Below are positions 36,468 to 50,520 of a stretch of 64,000 nt of DNA, in pieces. The notes beneath the pieces are model-generated. The model ran no database searches and was not told the DNA's origin. It worked only from the letters and a program-made list of their open reading frames with translations. Origin of the DNA: Luzula sylvatica (Eukaryota > Streptophyta > Magnoliopsida > Poales > Juncaceae); contig OX326958.1 of the NCBI GenBank assembly GCA_946800325.1, positions 68,259,264-68,323,263 on the forward strand, read 5' to 3'. Position numbers and translations under genes: made by a program. Position 1 is the first letter of the stretch, and each line of letters begins with the position of its first letter.

Positions 36468-38125
36468 GAAGTGTAACACAAGAAAAATACTCAATTTTTA
36501 TTCCGTACTCAAATTACTCTGTAATTGAAGACTAACACACACAAATTTCAATTTTTTCAAAAATTTCTTAAAAATGCAAAAATTGAAGTCTAACACCTTC
36601 AAAAAATTGAAGTAATGTATTTTTTAAAAATATGTTAAAATTGAAGTGTAACACAATTAAAATACTCATTTTTTAGTCCGTACTCAAATTACTCCGTAAT
36701 TGAAGACTAACACACACAAATTTCAAAATTTTCAAAAATTTCTTAAAAATGCAAAAACTGAAGTCTAACACCTTAAAAAAATTGAATTAAGATATTTTTA
36801 AAAACTATTCTAAAATTGAAGTGTAACACAAGGGAAATACTCAATTTTCATTCCGTACTAAAATTACTCCGTAATTGAAGACTAACACACACAAATTTCA
36901 ATTTTTTCAAAAATTTCTTAAAAATGCAAAAATTGAAGTCTAACACCTTCGAAAAATTGAATTGAGATATTTTTTAAAAATATGTTAAAATTGAAATGTA
37001 GCATAAGAAAAATACTCAATTTTTATTCCGTACTCAAATTACTCCGTAATTGAAGACTAAGACAAACAAATTTCAAATTTTCCAAAAATTTCTTAAAAAT
37101 CCAAAAATTGAAGTCTAACACCTTCGAAAAATTGAATTGAGATATTTTTTAAAAATATGTTAAAATTGAAATGTAACACAAGCAAAATACTCAATTTTTA
37201 TTCCGTACTCAAATTACTCCGTAATTGAATACTAACACACACAAATTTCAATTTTTTCAAAATTTTTTTAAAAATGCAAAAATTGAAGTCTAACACCTTA
37301 AAAAAATTGAATTAAGATATTTTTTAAAAATATGTTATAATTGAAGTGTAACATAAGCAAAGTACTCAATTTTTATTCCGTACTCAAATGACTCCCTAAT
37401 TGAAGACTAACACACACAAATTTCAATTTTTTAAAAAATTTCTTAAAAATGCAAATATTGAAGTCTACCACCTTCAAAAAATTGAATTAAGAAATTTTTT
37501 TAAAAATATGTTATAATTGAAGTGTAACACAAGCAAAATACTCAATTTTTATTCCGTACTCAAATTACTCCGTAATTGTAGACTAACACACACAAATTTC
37601 GATTTTTGTAAAAATTTCTTAAAAATGCCAAAATTGAAGTCTAACACCTACAAAAAATTGAAGTAATTTATTTTTTAAAAATATGTTAAAATTGAAGTGT
37701 AACACAAGCAAAATACTCCATTTTTATTCCGTACTCAAATTACTCCGTAATTGAAGACTAAGACACACAAATTTCAATTTTTTCAAAAAGTTCTTAAAAA
37801 TGCAAAAACAGAAGTCTAACACCTTCAAAAAATTGAAGTAATTTATTTTTTAAAAATATGTTAAAATTGAAGTGTAACACAAGCAAAATACTCATTTTTT
37901 AGTCCGTACTCAAATTACTCCGTAATTGAAGACTAACACACACAAATTTCAAAATTTTCAAAAATTTCTTAAAAATGCAAAAACTGAAGTCTAACACCTT
38001 AAAAAAATTGAATTAAGATATTTTTAAAAACTATTCTAAAATTGAAGTGTAACACAAGGAAAATACTCAATTTTCATTCCGTACTCAAATTACTCCGTAA
38101 TTGAAGACTAACACACACAAATTTC
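36409..38125. repeat. 2,395-bp duplication, partial copy 2
   Basis: Follows 34014-35730 at 2,395 bp with few differences (for example CAAATTTTCC for CAATTTTTCC near 37073). It stops matching at about 38125, where TTTTTTAAAAAATTTC and AAATATTGAAG replace the expected sequence. The last ~680 bp of copy 1 are thus not represented. Confidence 0.7.
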
Positions 38126-39268
38126 AATTTTTTAAAAAATTTCTTAAAAATGCAAATATTGAAGTCTAACACCTTCGAAAAATTGAATTGAGAAATTTTT
38201 TAAAAATATGTTAAAATTGAAGTGTAACACAAGCAAAATACTCAATTTTTATTCCGTACTGAAATTACTCCGTAATTGAAGACTAACACACACAAATTTC
38301 AATTTTTTCAAAAATTTCTTAAAAATGCAAAAACTGAAGTCTAACACCTTAAAAAAATTGAATTAAGATATTTTTAAAAACTATTCTAAAATTGAAGTGT
38401 AACACAAGGGAAATACTCAATTTTCATTCCGTACTAAAATTACTCCGTAATTGAAGACTAACACACACAAATTTCAATTTTTTCAAAAATTTCTTAAAAA
38501 TGCAAAAATTGAAGTCTAACACCTTCGAAAAATTGAATTGAGATATTTTTTAAAAATATGTTAAAATTGAAGTGTAGCATAAGAAAAATACTCAATTTTT
38601 ATTCCGTACTCAAATTACTCCGTAATTGAAGACTAAGACACACAAATTTCAATTTTTCCAAAAATTTCTTAAAAATCCAAAAATTGAAGTCTAACACCTT
38701 CGAAAAATTGAATTGAGATATTTTTTAAAAATATGTTAAAATTGAAATGTAACACAAGCAAAATACTCAATTTTTATTCCGTACTCAAATTACTCCGTAA
38801 TTGAAGACTAACACACACAAATTTCGATTTTTTTAAAAATTTCTTAAAAATGCAAAAATTGAAGTCTAACACCTACAAAAAATTGATGTAATTTATTTTT
38901 TAAAAATATGTTAAAATTGAAGTGTAACACAAGCAAAATACTCCATTTTTATTCCGTACTCAAATTACTCCGTAATTGAAGACTAAGACACACAAATTTC
39001 AATTTTTTCAAAAAGTTCTTAAAAATGCAAAAACTGAAGTCTAACACCTTCAAAAAATTGAAGTAATTTATTTTTTAAAAATATGTTAAAATTGAAGTGT
39101 AACACAAGCAAAATACTCATTTTTTAGTCCGTACTCAAATTACTCCGTAATTGAAGACTAACACACACAAATTTCAAAATTTTCAAAAATTTCTTAAAAA
39201 TGCAAAAACTGAAGTCTAACACCTTAAAAAAATTGAATTAAGATATTTTTAAAAACTATTCTAAAATT
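38126..39268. repeat. Satellite between the 2,395-bp and 350-bp repeats
   Basis: About six and a half ordinary monomers that reuse classes from 36800-38080 in the same order (AAGGGAAATAC, GTAGCATAAG, CCTACAAAAAATTG, TTCAAAAAGTTC, ACTCATTTTTTAG with AAATTTCAAAATTTTC), with a new variant TTGATGTAATTT at about 38883. No other content is seen. Confidence 0.65.
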
Positions 39269-40400
39269 GAAGTGTAACACAAGGAAAATACTCAATTTTC
39301 ATTCCGTACTCAAATTACTCCGTAATTGAAGACTAACACACACAAATTTCAATTTTTTCAAAAATTTCTTAAAAATGCAAAAATTGAAGTCTAACACCTT
39401 CGAAAAATTGAATTGAGATATTTTTTAAAAATATGTTAAAATTGAAGTGTAGCATAAGAAAAATACTCAATTTTTATTCCGTACTCAAATTACTCCGTAA
39501 TTGAAGACAAAGACACACAAATTTCAATTTTTCCAAAAATTTCTTAAAAATGCAAAAACTGAAGTCTAACACCTTAAAAAAATTGAATTAAGATATTTTT
39601 AAAAACTATTCTAAAATTGAAGTGTAACACAAGGAAAATACTCAATTTTCATTCCGTACTCAAATTACTCCGTAATTGAAGACTAACACACACAAATTTC
39701 AATTTTTTCAAAAATTTCTTAAAAATGCAAAAATTGAAGTCTAACACCTTCGAAAAATTGAATTGAGATATTTTTTAAAAATATGTTAAAATTGAAGTGT
39801 AGCATAAGAAAAATACTCAATTTTTATTCCGTACTCAAATTACTCCGTAATTGAAGACAAAGACACACAAATTTCAATTTTTCCAAAAATTTCTGAAAAA
39901 TGCAAAAACTGAAGTCTAACACCTTAAAAAAATTGAATTCAGATATTTTTAAAAACTATTCTAAAATTGAAGTGTAACACAAGGAAAATACTCAATTTTC
40001 ATTCCGTACTCAAATTACTCCGTAATTGAAGACTAACACACACAAATTTCAATTTTTTCAAAAATTTCTTAAAAATGCAAAAATTGAAGTCTAACACCTT
40101 CGAAAAATTGAATTGAGATATTTTTTAAAAATATGTTAAAATTGAAGTGTAGCATAAGAAAAATACTCAATTTTTATTCCGTACTCAAATTACTCCGTAA
40201 TTGAAGACAAAGACACACAAATTTCAATTTTTCAAAAATTTCTTAAAAATGCAAAAACTGAAGTCTAACACCTTAAAAAAATTGAATTAAGATATTTTTA
40301 AAAACTATTCTAAAATTGAAGTGTAACACAAGGAAAATACTCAATTTTCATTCCGTACTCAAATTACTCCGTAATTGAAGACTAACACACACAAATTTCA
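39269..40400. repeat. Dimeric higher-order repeat, 350 bp, ~3.2 copies
   Basis: Two monomer classes alternate: one begins GAAGTGTAACACAAGGAAAA and ends TGAATTGAGATATTTTTT; the other begins GAAGTGTAGCATAAGAAAAA, has GAAGACAAAGACACAC in B, and ends in AAAACTATTCTAAAATT. Units start at 39269, 39619, 39969 and 40318, with spacings of 350, 350 and 349 bp; the last is partial. A single unit of the same dimer sits at about 35647-35998. This is the shortest-period higher-order repeat in the window. Confidence 0.85.
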
Positions 40401-42999
40401 ATTTTTTCAAAATTTTTTTAAAAATGCAAAAATTGAAGTCTAACACCTTAAAAAAATTGAATTAAGATATTTTTTACAAATATGTTATAATTGAAGTGTA
40501 ACATAAGCAAAGTACTCAATTTTTATTCCGTACACAAATTACTCCGTAATTGAAGACTAACACACACAAATTTTAATTTTTTCAAAAATTTCTTAAAAAT
40601 GCAAATATTGAAGTCTAACACCTTAAAAAATTGAATTAAGATATTTTTTAAAAATATGTTATAATTGAAGTGAAACACAAGCAAAATACTCAATTTTTAT
40701 TCCGTACTCAAATTACTCCGTAATTGAAGACTAACACACACAAATTTCAATTGTTTAAAAAATTTCTTAAAAATGCAAAAATCGAAGTATAACACCATAA
40801 AAAAATTGAATTAAGATATTTTTTAAAAATATGTTAAAATTGAAGTGTAACACAAGAAAAATAATCCATTTTTATTACGTACTCAAATTACTCCGTATTT
40901 GAAGACTAACACACACAAATTTCAATTTTTTCAAAAATTTCTTAAAAATGCAAAAACTGAAGACTAACACCTTAAAAAAATTGAATTAAGTTATTTTTTA
41001 AAAATATGTTAAAATTGAAGTGTAACACAAGCAAAATACTCATTTTTAGTTCGTACTCAAATTACTCCGTAATTGAAGACTAACACACACAAATTTCAAT
41101 TTTTTCAAAAATTTCTTAAAAATGCAAAAACTGAAGTCTAACACCTTAAAAAAATTGAATTAAGATATTTTTAAAAACTATTCTAAAATTGAAGTGTGTC
41201 ACAAGGAAAATACTCAATTTTCATTCCGTACTCAAATTACTCCGTAATTGAAGACTAACACGCACAAATTTGAATTTTTTGAAAAATTTCTTAAAAATGC
41301 AAAAACTGAAGTGTAACACCTTCAAAAATTTGAATTAAGACAATTTTTAAAAATATGTTAAAATTGAAGTGTAACACAAGCAAAATACGCAATTTTTATT
41401 CCGAACTCAAATTACTTCGTAATTGAAGACTAAGACACACAAATTTCAATTTTTTCAAAAAATTCATAAAAATGCAAAAATTGAAGTCTAACACCTTCGA
41501 AAAATTAAAATTAAGATATTTTTAAAAAATATGTTAAAATTGAAGTGTAACACAAGAAAAATACTCAATTTTTATTCCGTACTCAAATTACTCCGTAATT
41601 GAAGACTAACACACACAAATTTCAATTTTTTCAAAAATTTCTTAAAAATGCAAAAATTGAAGTCTAACACCTTCAAAAAATTGAAGTAATGTATTTTTTA
41701 AAAATATGTTAAAATTGAAGTGTAACACAATTCAAATACTCATTTTTTAGTCCGTACTCAAATTACTCCGTAATTGAAGACTAACACACACAAATTTCAA
41801 AATTTTCAAAAATTTCTTAAAAATGCAAAAACTGAAGTCTGACACCTTAAAAAAATTGAATTAAGATATTTTCAAAAACTATTCTAAAATTGAAGTGTAA
41901 CACAAGGAAAATACTCAATTTTCATTCCGTACTCAAATTACTCCGTAATTGAAGACTAGCACACACAAATTTCAATTTTTTCAAAGATTTCTTAAAAATG
42001 CAAAAATTGAAGTCTAACACCTTCGAAAAATTGAATTGAGATATTTTTTAAAAATATGTTAAAATTGAAGTGTAGCATAAGAAAAATACTCAATTTTTAT
42101 TCCGTACTCAAATTACTCCGTAATTGAAGACTAAGACACACAAATTTCAATTTTTCCAAAAATTTCTTAAAAATCCAAAAATTGAAGTCTAACACCTTCG
42201 AAAAATTGAATTGAGATATTTTTTAAAAATATGTTAAAATTGAAATGTAACACAAGCAAAATACTCAATTTTTATTCCGTACTCAAATTACTCCGTAATT
42301 GAAGACTAACACACACAAATTTCAATTTTTTAAAAAATTTCTTAAAAATGCAAATATTGAAGTCTAACACTTTAAAAAAATTGAATTAAGATATTTTTTA
42401 AAAATATGTAATAATTGAAGTGAAACACCAGCAAAATACTCAATTTTTATTCCGTACTCAAATTACTCCGTAATTGAAAACTAACACACACAAATTTCAA
42501 TTGTTTAAAAAATTTCTTAAAAATGCAAAAATTGAAGTATAACACCTTCAAAAAATTGAATTAAGATATTTTTTAAAAATATGTTAAAATTGAAGTGTGA
42601 CACAAGAAAAATAATCCATTTTTATTACGTACTCAAATTACTCCGTATTTGAAGACTAACACACACAAATTTCAATTTTTTCAAAAATTTCTTAAAAATG
42701 CAAAAACTGAAGACTAACACCTTAAAAAAATTGAATTAAGTTATTTTTTAAAAATATGTGAAAATTGAAGTGTAACACAAGCAAAATACTCATTTTTAGT
42801 CCGTACTCAAATTACTCCGTAATTGAAGACTAACACACACAAATTTCAATTTTTTCAAAACTTTCTTAAAAATGCAAAAACTGAAGTCTAACACCTTAAA
42901 AAAATTGAATTAAGATATTTTTAAAAACTATTCTAAAATTGAAGTGTGACACAAGGAAAATACTCAATTTTCATTCCGTACTCAAATTACTCCGTAATT

Positions 43000-43060
43000 G
43001 AAGACTAACACACACAAATTTTTGAAAAATTTCTTAAAAATGCAAAAACTGAAGTGTAAC
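43000..43060. repeat. 7-bp deletion in sub-unit B
   Basis: ACACACAAATTTTTGAAAAATTTC replaces the class form ACACACAAATTTGAATTTTTTGAAAAATTTC. The loss lies between two near-identical A3T3 runs and fits slippage or short-repeat recombination. It was not seen in other copies, so it is probably recent. Confidence 0.7.
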
Positions 43061-43269
43061 ACCTCAAAAAATTGAATTAAGACAATTTTTAAAAATATGT
43101 TAAAATTGAAGTGTAACACAAGCAAAATACGCAATTTTTATTCCAAACTCAAATAACTCCGTAATAGAAGACTAAGACACACAAATTTCAATTTTTTCAA
43201 AAAATTCATAAAAATGCAAAAATTGAAGTCTAACACCTTCGAAAAATTAAAATTAAGATATTTTTAAAA

Positions 43270-44850
43270 AATATGTTAAAATTGAAGTGTAACACAATTA
43301 AAATACTCATTTTTTAGTCCGTACTCAAATTACTCCGTAATTGAAGACTAACACACACAAATTTCAAAATTTTCAAAAATTTCTTAAAAATGCAAAAACT
43401 GAAGTCTAACACCTTAAAAAAATTGAATTAAGATATTTTTAAAAGCTATTCTAAAATTGAAGTTTAACACAAGGAAAATACTCAATTTTCATTCCGTACT
43501 CAAATTACTCCGTAATTGAAGACTGACAAACACAAATTTCAATTTTTTCAAAAATTTCTTAAAAATGCAAAAATTGAAGTATAACACCTTCGAAAAATTG
43601 AATTGAGATATTTTTTAAAAATATGTTAAAATTGAAGTGTAGCATAAGAAAAATACTCAATTTTTATTCCGTAGTCAAATTACTCCGTAATTGAAGACTA
43701 AGACACACAAATTTCAATTTTTCCAAAAATTTCTTAAAAATCCAAAAATTGAAGTGTAACACGTTCGAAAAATTGAATTGAGATATTTTTTAAAAATATG
43801 TTAAAATTGAAGTGTAACACAAGCAAAATACTCAATTTTTATTCCGTACTCAAATACTCCGTAATTGAATACTAACACACACAAATTTCAATTTTTTCAA
43901 AATTTTTTTAAAAATGCAAAAATTGAATTCTAACACCTTAAAAAAATTGAATTAAGATATATTTTAAAAATATGTTATAATTGAAGTGTAACATAAGCAA
44001 AATACTCAATTTTTATTCCGTACTCAAATTACTCCGTAATTGAAGACTAACACACAAAATTTCAATTTTTTAAAAAATTTCTTAAAAATGCAAATATTGA
44101 AGTCTTAACACATTCAAAAAATTGAATTAAGAAATTTTTTTAAAAATATGTTATAATTGAAGTGTAACACAAGCAAAATACTCAATTTTTGTTCCGTACA
44201 CAAATTACTCCGTAATTGAAGACTAACACACACAAATTTCGATTTTTTTAAAAATTTCTTAAAAATGCAAAAATTGAAGTCTAACAACTACAAAAAATTG
44301 AATTGAGATATTTTTTAAATCTATGTTAAAATTGAAGTGTAACACAAGCAAAATGCTCCATTTTTATTCCGTACTCAAATTACTCCGTAATTGAAGACTA
44401 AGACACACAAATTTCAATTTTTCCAAAAATTTCTTAAAAATGCAAAAACTGAAGTCTAACACCTTCAAAAAATTGAAGTAATGTATTTTTTAAAAATATG
44501 TTAAAATTGAACTGTAACACAAGCAAAATACTCATTTTTTAGTCCGTACTCAAATTACTCTGTAATTGAAGACTAAAACACACAAATTTCAAAATTTTCA
44601 AAAATTTCTTAAAAATGCAAAAACTGAAGTCTAACACCTTAAAAAAATTGAATTAAGATATTTTTAAAAACTATTCTAAAATTGAAGTGTAACACAAGGA
44701 AAATACTCAATTTTCATTCCGTACTCAAATTACTCCGTAATTGAAGACTAACACACACAAATTTCAATTTTTTCAAAAATTTCTTAAATATGCAAAAATT
44801 GAAGTCTAACACCTTCGAAAAATTGAATTGAGATATTTTTTAAAAATATG
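43270..44850. repeat. Segment also present at 55500-57000
   Basis: Offset about 12,229-12,230 bp. Shared rare markers are AAAAG.TATTC with GAAGTTTAACACAAGG (about 43443 and 55672), GAAGTATAACACC (43575 and 55804), CCGTAGTCAAATT (43670 and 55899), TTGAATTCTAACACC and GAAGTCTTAACAC (44099 and 56329, with an extra T). The two copies are separated by the 1,751- and 3,313-bp duplications, which are not nested in either. Confidence 0.7.
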
Positions 44851-46979
44851 TTAAAATTGAAGTGTAGCATAAGAAAAATACTCAATTTTTATTCCGTACA
44901 CAAATTACTCCGTAATTGAAGACAAAGACACACAAATTTCAATTTTTCCAAAAATTTCTTAAAAATGCAAAAACTGAAGTCTAACACCTTAAAAAAATTG
45001 AATTAAGATATTTTTAAAAACTATTCTAAAATTGAAGTGTAACACAAGGAAAATACTCAATTTTCATTCCGTACTCAAATTACTCCGTAATTGAAGACTA
45101 ACACACACAAATTTCAATTTTTTCAAAAATTTCTTAAAAATGCAAAAACTGAAGTCTAACACCTTAAAAAAATTGAATTAAGATATTTTTAAAAACTATT
45201 CTAAAATTGAAGTGTGTCACAAGGAAAATACTCAATTTTCATTCCGTACTCAAATTACTCCGTAATTGAAGACTAACACGCACAAATTTGAATTTTTTGA
45301 AAAATTTCTTAAAAATGCAAAAACTGAAGTGTAACACCTTCAAAAATTTGAATTAAGACAATTTTTAAAAATATGTTAAAATTGAAGTGTAACACAAGCA
45401 AAATACGCAATTTTTATTCCGAACTCAAATTACTTCGTAATTGAAGACTAAGACACACAAATTTCAATTTTTTCAAAAAATTCATAAAAATGCAAAAATT
45501 GAAGTCTAACACCTTCGAAAAATTAAAATTAAGATATTTTTAAAAAATATGTTAAAATTGAAGTGTAACACAAGAAAAATACTCAATTTTTATTCCGTAC
45601 TCAAATTACTCCGTAATTGAAGACTAACACACACAAATTTCAATTTTTTCAAAAATTTCTTAAAAATGCAAAAATTGAAGTCTAACACCTTCAAAAAATT
45701 GAAGTAATGTATTTTTTAAAAATATGTTAAAATTGAAGTGTAACACAATTAAAATACTCATTTTTTAGTCCGTACTCAAATTACTCCGTAATTGAAGACT
45801 AACACACACAAATTTCAATTTTTTCAAAAATTTCTTAAATATGCAAAAATTGAAGTCTAACACCTTCGAAAAATTGAATTGAGATATTTTTTAAAAATAT
45901 GTTAAAATTGAAGTGTAGCATAAGAAAAATACTCAATTTTTATTCCGTACTCAAATTACTCCGTAATTGAAGACAAAGACACACAAATTTCAATTTTTCC
46001 AAAAATTTCTTAAAAATGCAAAAACTGAAGTCTAACACCTTAAAAAAATTGAATTAAGATATTTTTAAAAACTATTCTAAAATTGAAGTGTAACACAAGG
46101 AAAATACTCAATTTTCATTCCGTACTCAAATTACTCCGTAATTGAAGACTAACACACACAAATTTCAATTTTTTCAAAAATTTCTTAAAAATGCATAAAT
46201 TGAAGTCTAACACCTTCGAAAAATTGAATTGAGATATTTTTTAAAAATATGTTAAAATTGAAGTGTAACACAAGCAAAATACTCCATTTTTATTCCTTAC
46301 TCAAATTACTCCGTAATTGAAGAGTAACACACACAAATTTCAATTTTTTCAAAAATTTCTTAAAAATGCAAATATTGAAGTCTAACACCTTAAAAAAATT
46401 GAATTAAGATATTTTTTAAAAATATGTTATAATTGAAGTGAAACACAAGCAAAATACTCAATTTATATTCCGTACTCAAATTACTCCGTAATTGAAAACT
46501 AACACACACAAATTTCAATTTTTTCAAAAATTTCTTAAAAATGCAATTATTGAAGTCTAACACCTTAAAAAAATTGAATTAAGATATTTTTTAAAAATAT
46601 GTTAAAATTGAAGTGTAACACAAGAAAAATAATCCATTTTTATTACGTACTAAAATTACTCCGTATTTGAAGACTAACACAAACAAATTTCAATTTTTTC
46701 AAAAATTTCTTAAAAATGCAAAAACTGAAGACTAACACCTTAAAAAAATTGAATTAAGTTATTTTTTAAAAATATGTTAAAATTGAAGTGTAACACAAGC
46801 AAAATACTCATTTTTAGTTCGTACTCAAATTACTCCGCAATTGAAGCCTAACACACACAAATTTCAATTTTTTCAAAAATTTCTTAAAAATGCAAAAACT
46901 GAAGTCTAACACCTTAAAAAAATTGAATTAAGATATTTTTAAAAACTATTCTAAAATTGAAGTGTGACACAAGGAAAAT

Positions 46980-48730
46980 ACTCAATTTTCATTCCGTACT
47001 CAAATTACTCCGTAATTGAAGACTAACACACACAAATTTGAATTTTTTGAAAAATTTCTTAAAAATGCAAAAACTGAAGTGTAACACCTTCAAAAAATTG
47101 AATTAAGACAATTTTTAAAAATATGTTAAAATTGAAGTGTAACACAAGCAAAATACGCAATTTTTATTCCGAACTCAAATTACTCCGTAATTGAAGACTA
47201 AGACACACAAATTTCAATTTTTTCAAAAAATTCTTAAAAATGCAAAAATTGAAGTCTAACACCTTCGAAAAATTAAAATTAAGATATTTTTAAAAAATAT
47301 GTTAAAATTGAAGTGTAACACAAGAAAAATACTCAATTTTTATTCCGTACTAAAATTACTCCGTAATTGAAGACTAACACACACAAATTTCAATTTTTTC
47401 AAAAATTTCTTAAAAATGCAAAAATTGAAGTCTAACACCTTCAAAAAATTGAAGTAATGTATTTTTTAAAAATATGTTAAAATTGAAGTGTAACACAATT
47501 AAAATACTCATTTTTTAGTCCGTACTCAAATTACTCCGTAATTGAAGACTAACACACACAAATTTCAAAATTTTCAAAAATTTCTTAAAAATGCAAAAAC
47601 TGAAGTCTGACACCTTAAAAAAATTGAATTAAGATATTTTTAAAAACTATTCTAAAATTGAAGTGTAACACAAGGAAAATACTCAATTTTCATTCCGTAC
47701 TCAAATTACTCCGTAATTGAAGACTAGCACACACAAATTTCAATTTTTTCAAAGATTTCTTAAAAATGCAAAAATTGAAGTCTAACACCTTCGAAAAATT
47801 GAATTGAGATATTTTTTAAAAATATGTTAAAATTGAAGTGTAGCATAAGAAAAATATTCAATTTTTGTTCCGTACTCAAATTACTCCGTAATTGAAGACT
47901 AAGACACACAAATTTCAATTTTTCCAAAAATTTCTTAAAAATCCAAAAATTGAAGTCTAACACCTTCGAAAAATTGAATTGAGTTATTTTTTAAAAATAT
48001 GTTAAAATTGAAGTGTAACACAAGCAAAATACTCAATTTTTATTCCGTACTCAAATTACTCCGTAATTGAATACTAACACACACAAATTTCAATTTTTTC
48101 AAAAAACTTTTAAAAATGCAAAAATTGAAGTCTAACACCTTAAAAAAATTGAATTAAGATATTTTTTATAAATATGTTATAATTGAAGTGTAACATAAGC
48201 AAAATACTCAATTTTTATTCCGTACTCAAATTACTCCGTAATTTAAGACTAACACACACAAATTTCGATTTTTTTAAAAATTTCTTAAAAATGCAAAAAT
48301 TGAAGTCTAACACCTACAAAAAATTGAATTGAGATATTTTTTAAATCTATGTTAAAATTGAAGTGTAACACAAGCAAAATACTCCATTTTTATTCCGCAC
48401 TCAAATTACTCCGTAATTGAAGACTAAGACACACAAATTTCAATTTTTTCAAAAAGTTCTTAAAAATGCAAAAACTGAAGTCTAACACCTTCTAAAAATT
48501 GAAGTAATTTATTTTTTAAAAATATGTTAAAATTGAAGTGTAACACAAGAAAAATACTCATTTTTTAGTCCGTACTCAAGTTACTCCGTAATTGAAGACT
48601 AACACACACAAATTTCAAAATTTTCAAAAATTTCTTAAAAATGCAAAAACTGAAGTCTAACACCTTAAAAAAATTGAATTAAGATATTTTTAAAAACTAT
48701 TCTAAAATTGAAGTGTAACACAAGGAAAAT
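46980..48730. repeat. 1,751-bp (ten-monomer) duplication, copy 1
   Basis: GAAGTCTGACACC lies at 47602 and 49353, GACTAGCACAC at 47721 and 49472, and TACGCAATT at 47154 and 48905, all 1,751 bp apart. Other shared markers are TTTCAAAGATTTC, TTGTTCCGTACTC, TGAATTGAGTTATT, ATTTTTTATAAATATG and TTTAAATCT.TG. This copy has the intact GAAGTCTAACACCTTCG at about 47953. Confidence 0.8.
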
Positions 48731-50520
48731 ACTCAATTTTCATTCCGTACTCAAATTACTCCGTAATTGAAGACTAACACACACAAATTTGAATTTTTTT
48801 AAAAATTTCTTAAAAATGCAAAAACTGAAGTGTAACACCTTCAAAAAATTGAATTAAGATAATTTTTAAAAATATGTTAAAATTGAAGTGTAACACAAGC
48901 AAAATACGCAATTTTTATTCCGAACTCAAATTACTCCGTAATTGAAGACTAAGACACACAAATTTCAATTTTTTCAAAAAATTCTTAAAAATGCAAAAAT
49001 TGAAGTCTAACACCTTCGAAAAATTAAAATTAAGATATTTTTAAAAAATATGTTAAAATTGAAGTGTAACACAAGAAAAATACTCAATTTTTATTCCGTA
49101 CTCAAATTACTCCGTAATTGAAGACTAACACACACAAATTTCAATTTTTTCAAAAATTTCTTAAAAATGCAAAAATTGAAGTCTAACACCTTCAAAAAAT
49201 TGAAGTAATGTATTTTTTAAAAATATGTTAAAATTGAAGTGTAACACAATTAAAATACTCATTTTTTAGTCCGTACTCAAATTACTCCGTAATTGAAGAC
49301 TAACACACACAAATTTCAAAATTTTCAAAAATTTCTTAAAAATGCAAAAACTGAAGTCTGACACCTTAAAAAAATTGAATTAAGATATTTTTAAAAACTA
49401 TTCTAAAATTGAAGTGTAACACAAGGAAAATACTCAATTTTCATTCCGTACTCAAATTACTCCGTAATTGAAGACTAGCACACACAAATTTCAATTTTTT
49501 CAAAGATTTCTTAAAAATGCAAAAATTGAAGTCTAACACCTTCGAAAAATTGAATTGAGATATTTTTTAAAAATATGTTAAAATTGAAGTGTAGCATAAG
49601 AAAAATACTCAATTTTTGTTCCGTACTCAAATTACTCCGTAATTGAAGACTAAGACACACAAATTTCAATTTTTCCAAAAATTTCTTAAAAATCCAAAAA
49701 TTGAAGTCAAAATTGAATTGAGTTATTTTTTAAAAATATGTTAAAATTGAAGTGTAACACAAGCAAAATACTCAATTTTTATTCCGTACTCAAATTACTC
49801 CGTAATTGAATACTAACACACACAATTTTCAATTTTTTCAAAATTTTTTTAAAAATGCAAAAATTGAAGTCTAACACCTTAATAAAATTGAATTAAGATA
49901 TTTTTTATAAATATGTTATAATTGAAGTGTAACATAAGCAAAATACTCAATTTTTATTCCGTACTCAAATTACTCCGTAATTGAAGACTAACACACACAA
50001 ATTTCGATTTTTTTAAAAATTTCTTAAAAATGCAAAAATTGAAGTCTAACACCTACAAAAAATTGAATTGAGATATTTTTTAAATCTCTGATAAAATTGA
50101 AGTGTAACACAAGCAAAATACTCCATTTTTATTCCGCACTCAAATTACTCCGTAATTGAAGACTAAGACACACAAATTTCAATTTTTTCAAAAAGTTCTT
50201 AAAAATGCATAAACTGAAGTCTAACCCCTTCTAAAAATTGAAGTAATTTAATTTTTAAAAATATGTTAAAATTGAAGTGTAACACAAGCAAAATACTCAT
50301 TTTTTAGTCCGTACTCAAATTACTCCGTAATTGAAGACTAACACACACAAATTTCAAAATTTTCAAAAATTTCTTAAAAATGCAAAAACTGAAGTCTAAC
50401 ACCTTAAAAAAATTGAATTAAGATATTTTTAAAAACTATTCTAAAATTGAAGTGTAACACAAGGAAAATACTCAATTTTCATTCCGTACTCAAATTACTC
50501 CGTAATTGAAGACTAACACA
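48731..50520. repeat. 1,751-bp duplication, copy 2 (12-bp deletion)
   Basis: Follows copy 1 at 1,751 bp to about 49706 and at 1,739 bp after it, because GAAGTCAAAATTG replaces GAAGTCTAACACCTTCGAAAAATTG, a 12-bp loss. The match to copy 1 fades at about 50520. It overlaps the start of the 3,313-bp duplication (49100), and its deletion is carried into that unit's second copy. Confidence 0.8.

Larger units (their letters stand above)
40400..46980. repeat. Ten-monomer-periodic zone
   Basis: Markers recur at or near ten monomers. ATAATCCATTTTTATTACG lies at 40861 and 42611 (1,750 bp). TACGCAATT lies at 41386, 43128, 45404 and 47154 (1,742, 2,276 and 1,750 bp). The class order inside each unit parallels block P: TAATCC, ACTCATTTTTAG, AAGGAAAA, TACGCAA, AAAATTAAG, CAATTAAAA, AAGGAAAA, GTAGCATAAG. 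The unit at about 42600-44300 lacks one monomer (AAAATTAAG runs into CAATTAAAA near 43290). A segment 41100-41760 is copied at 45120-45778 (offset 4,018; marker GAAGTGTGTC at 41191 and 45209). Confidence 0.7.

Noticed and set aside
47760..47963. Open frame of 67 codons on the minus strand
   Set aside because: Same satellite context and a similar low-complexity product to the frame at 24242. The 175-bp period shifts frame each monomer, so no coding constraint is possible over repeats.
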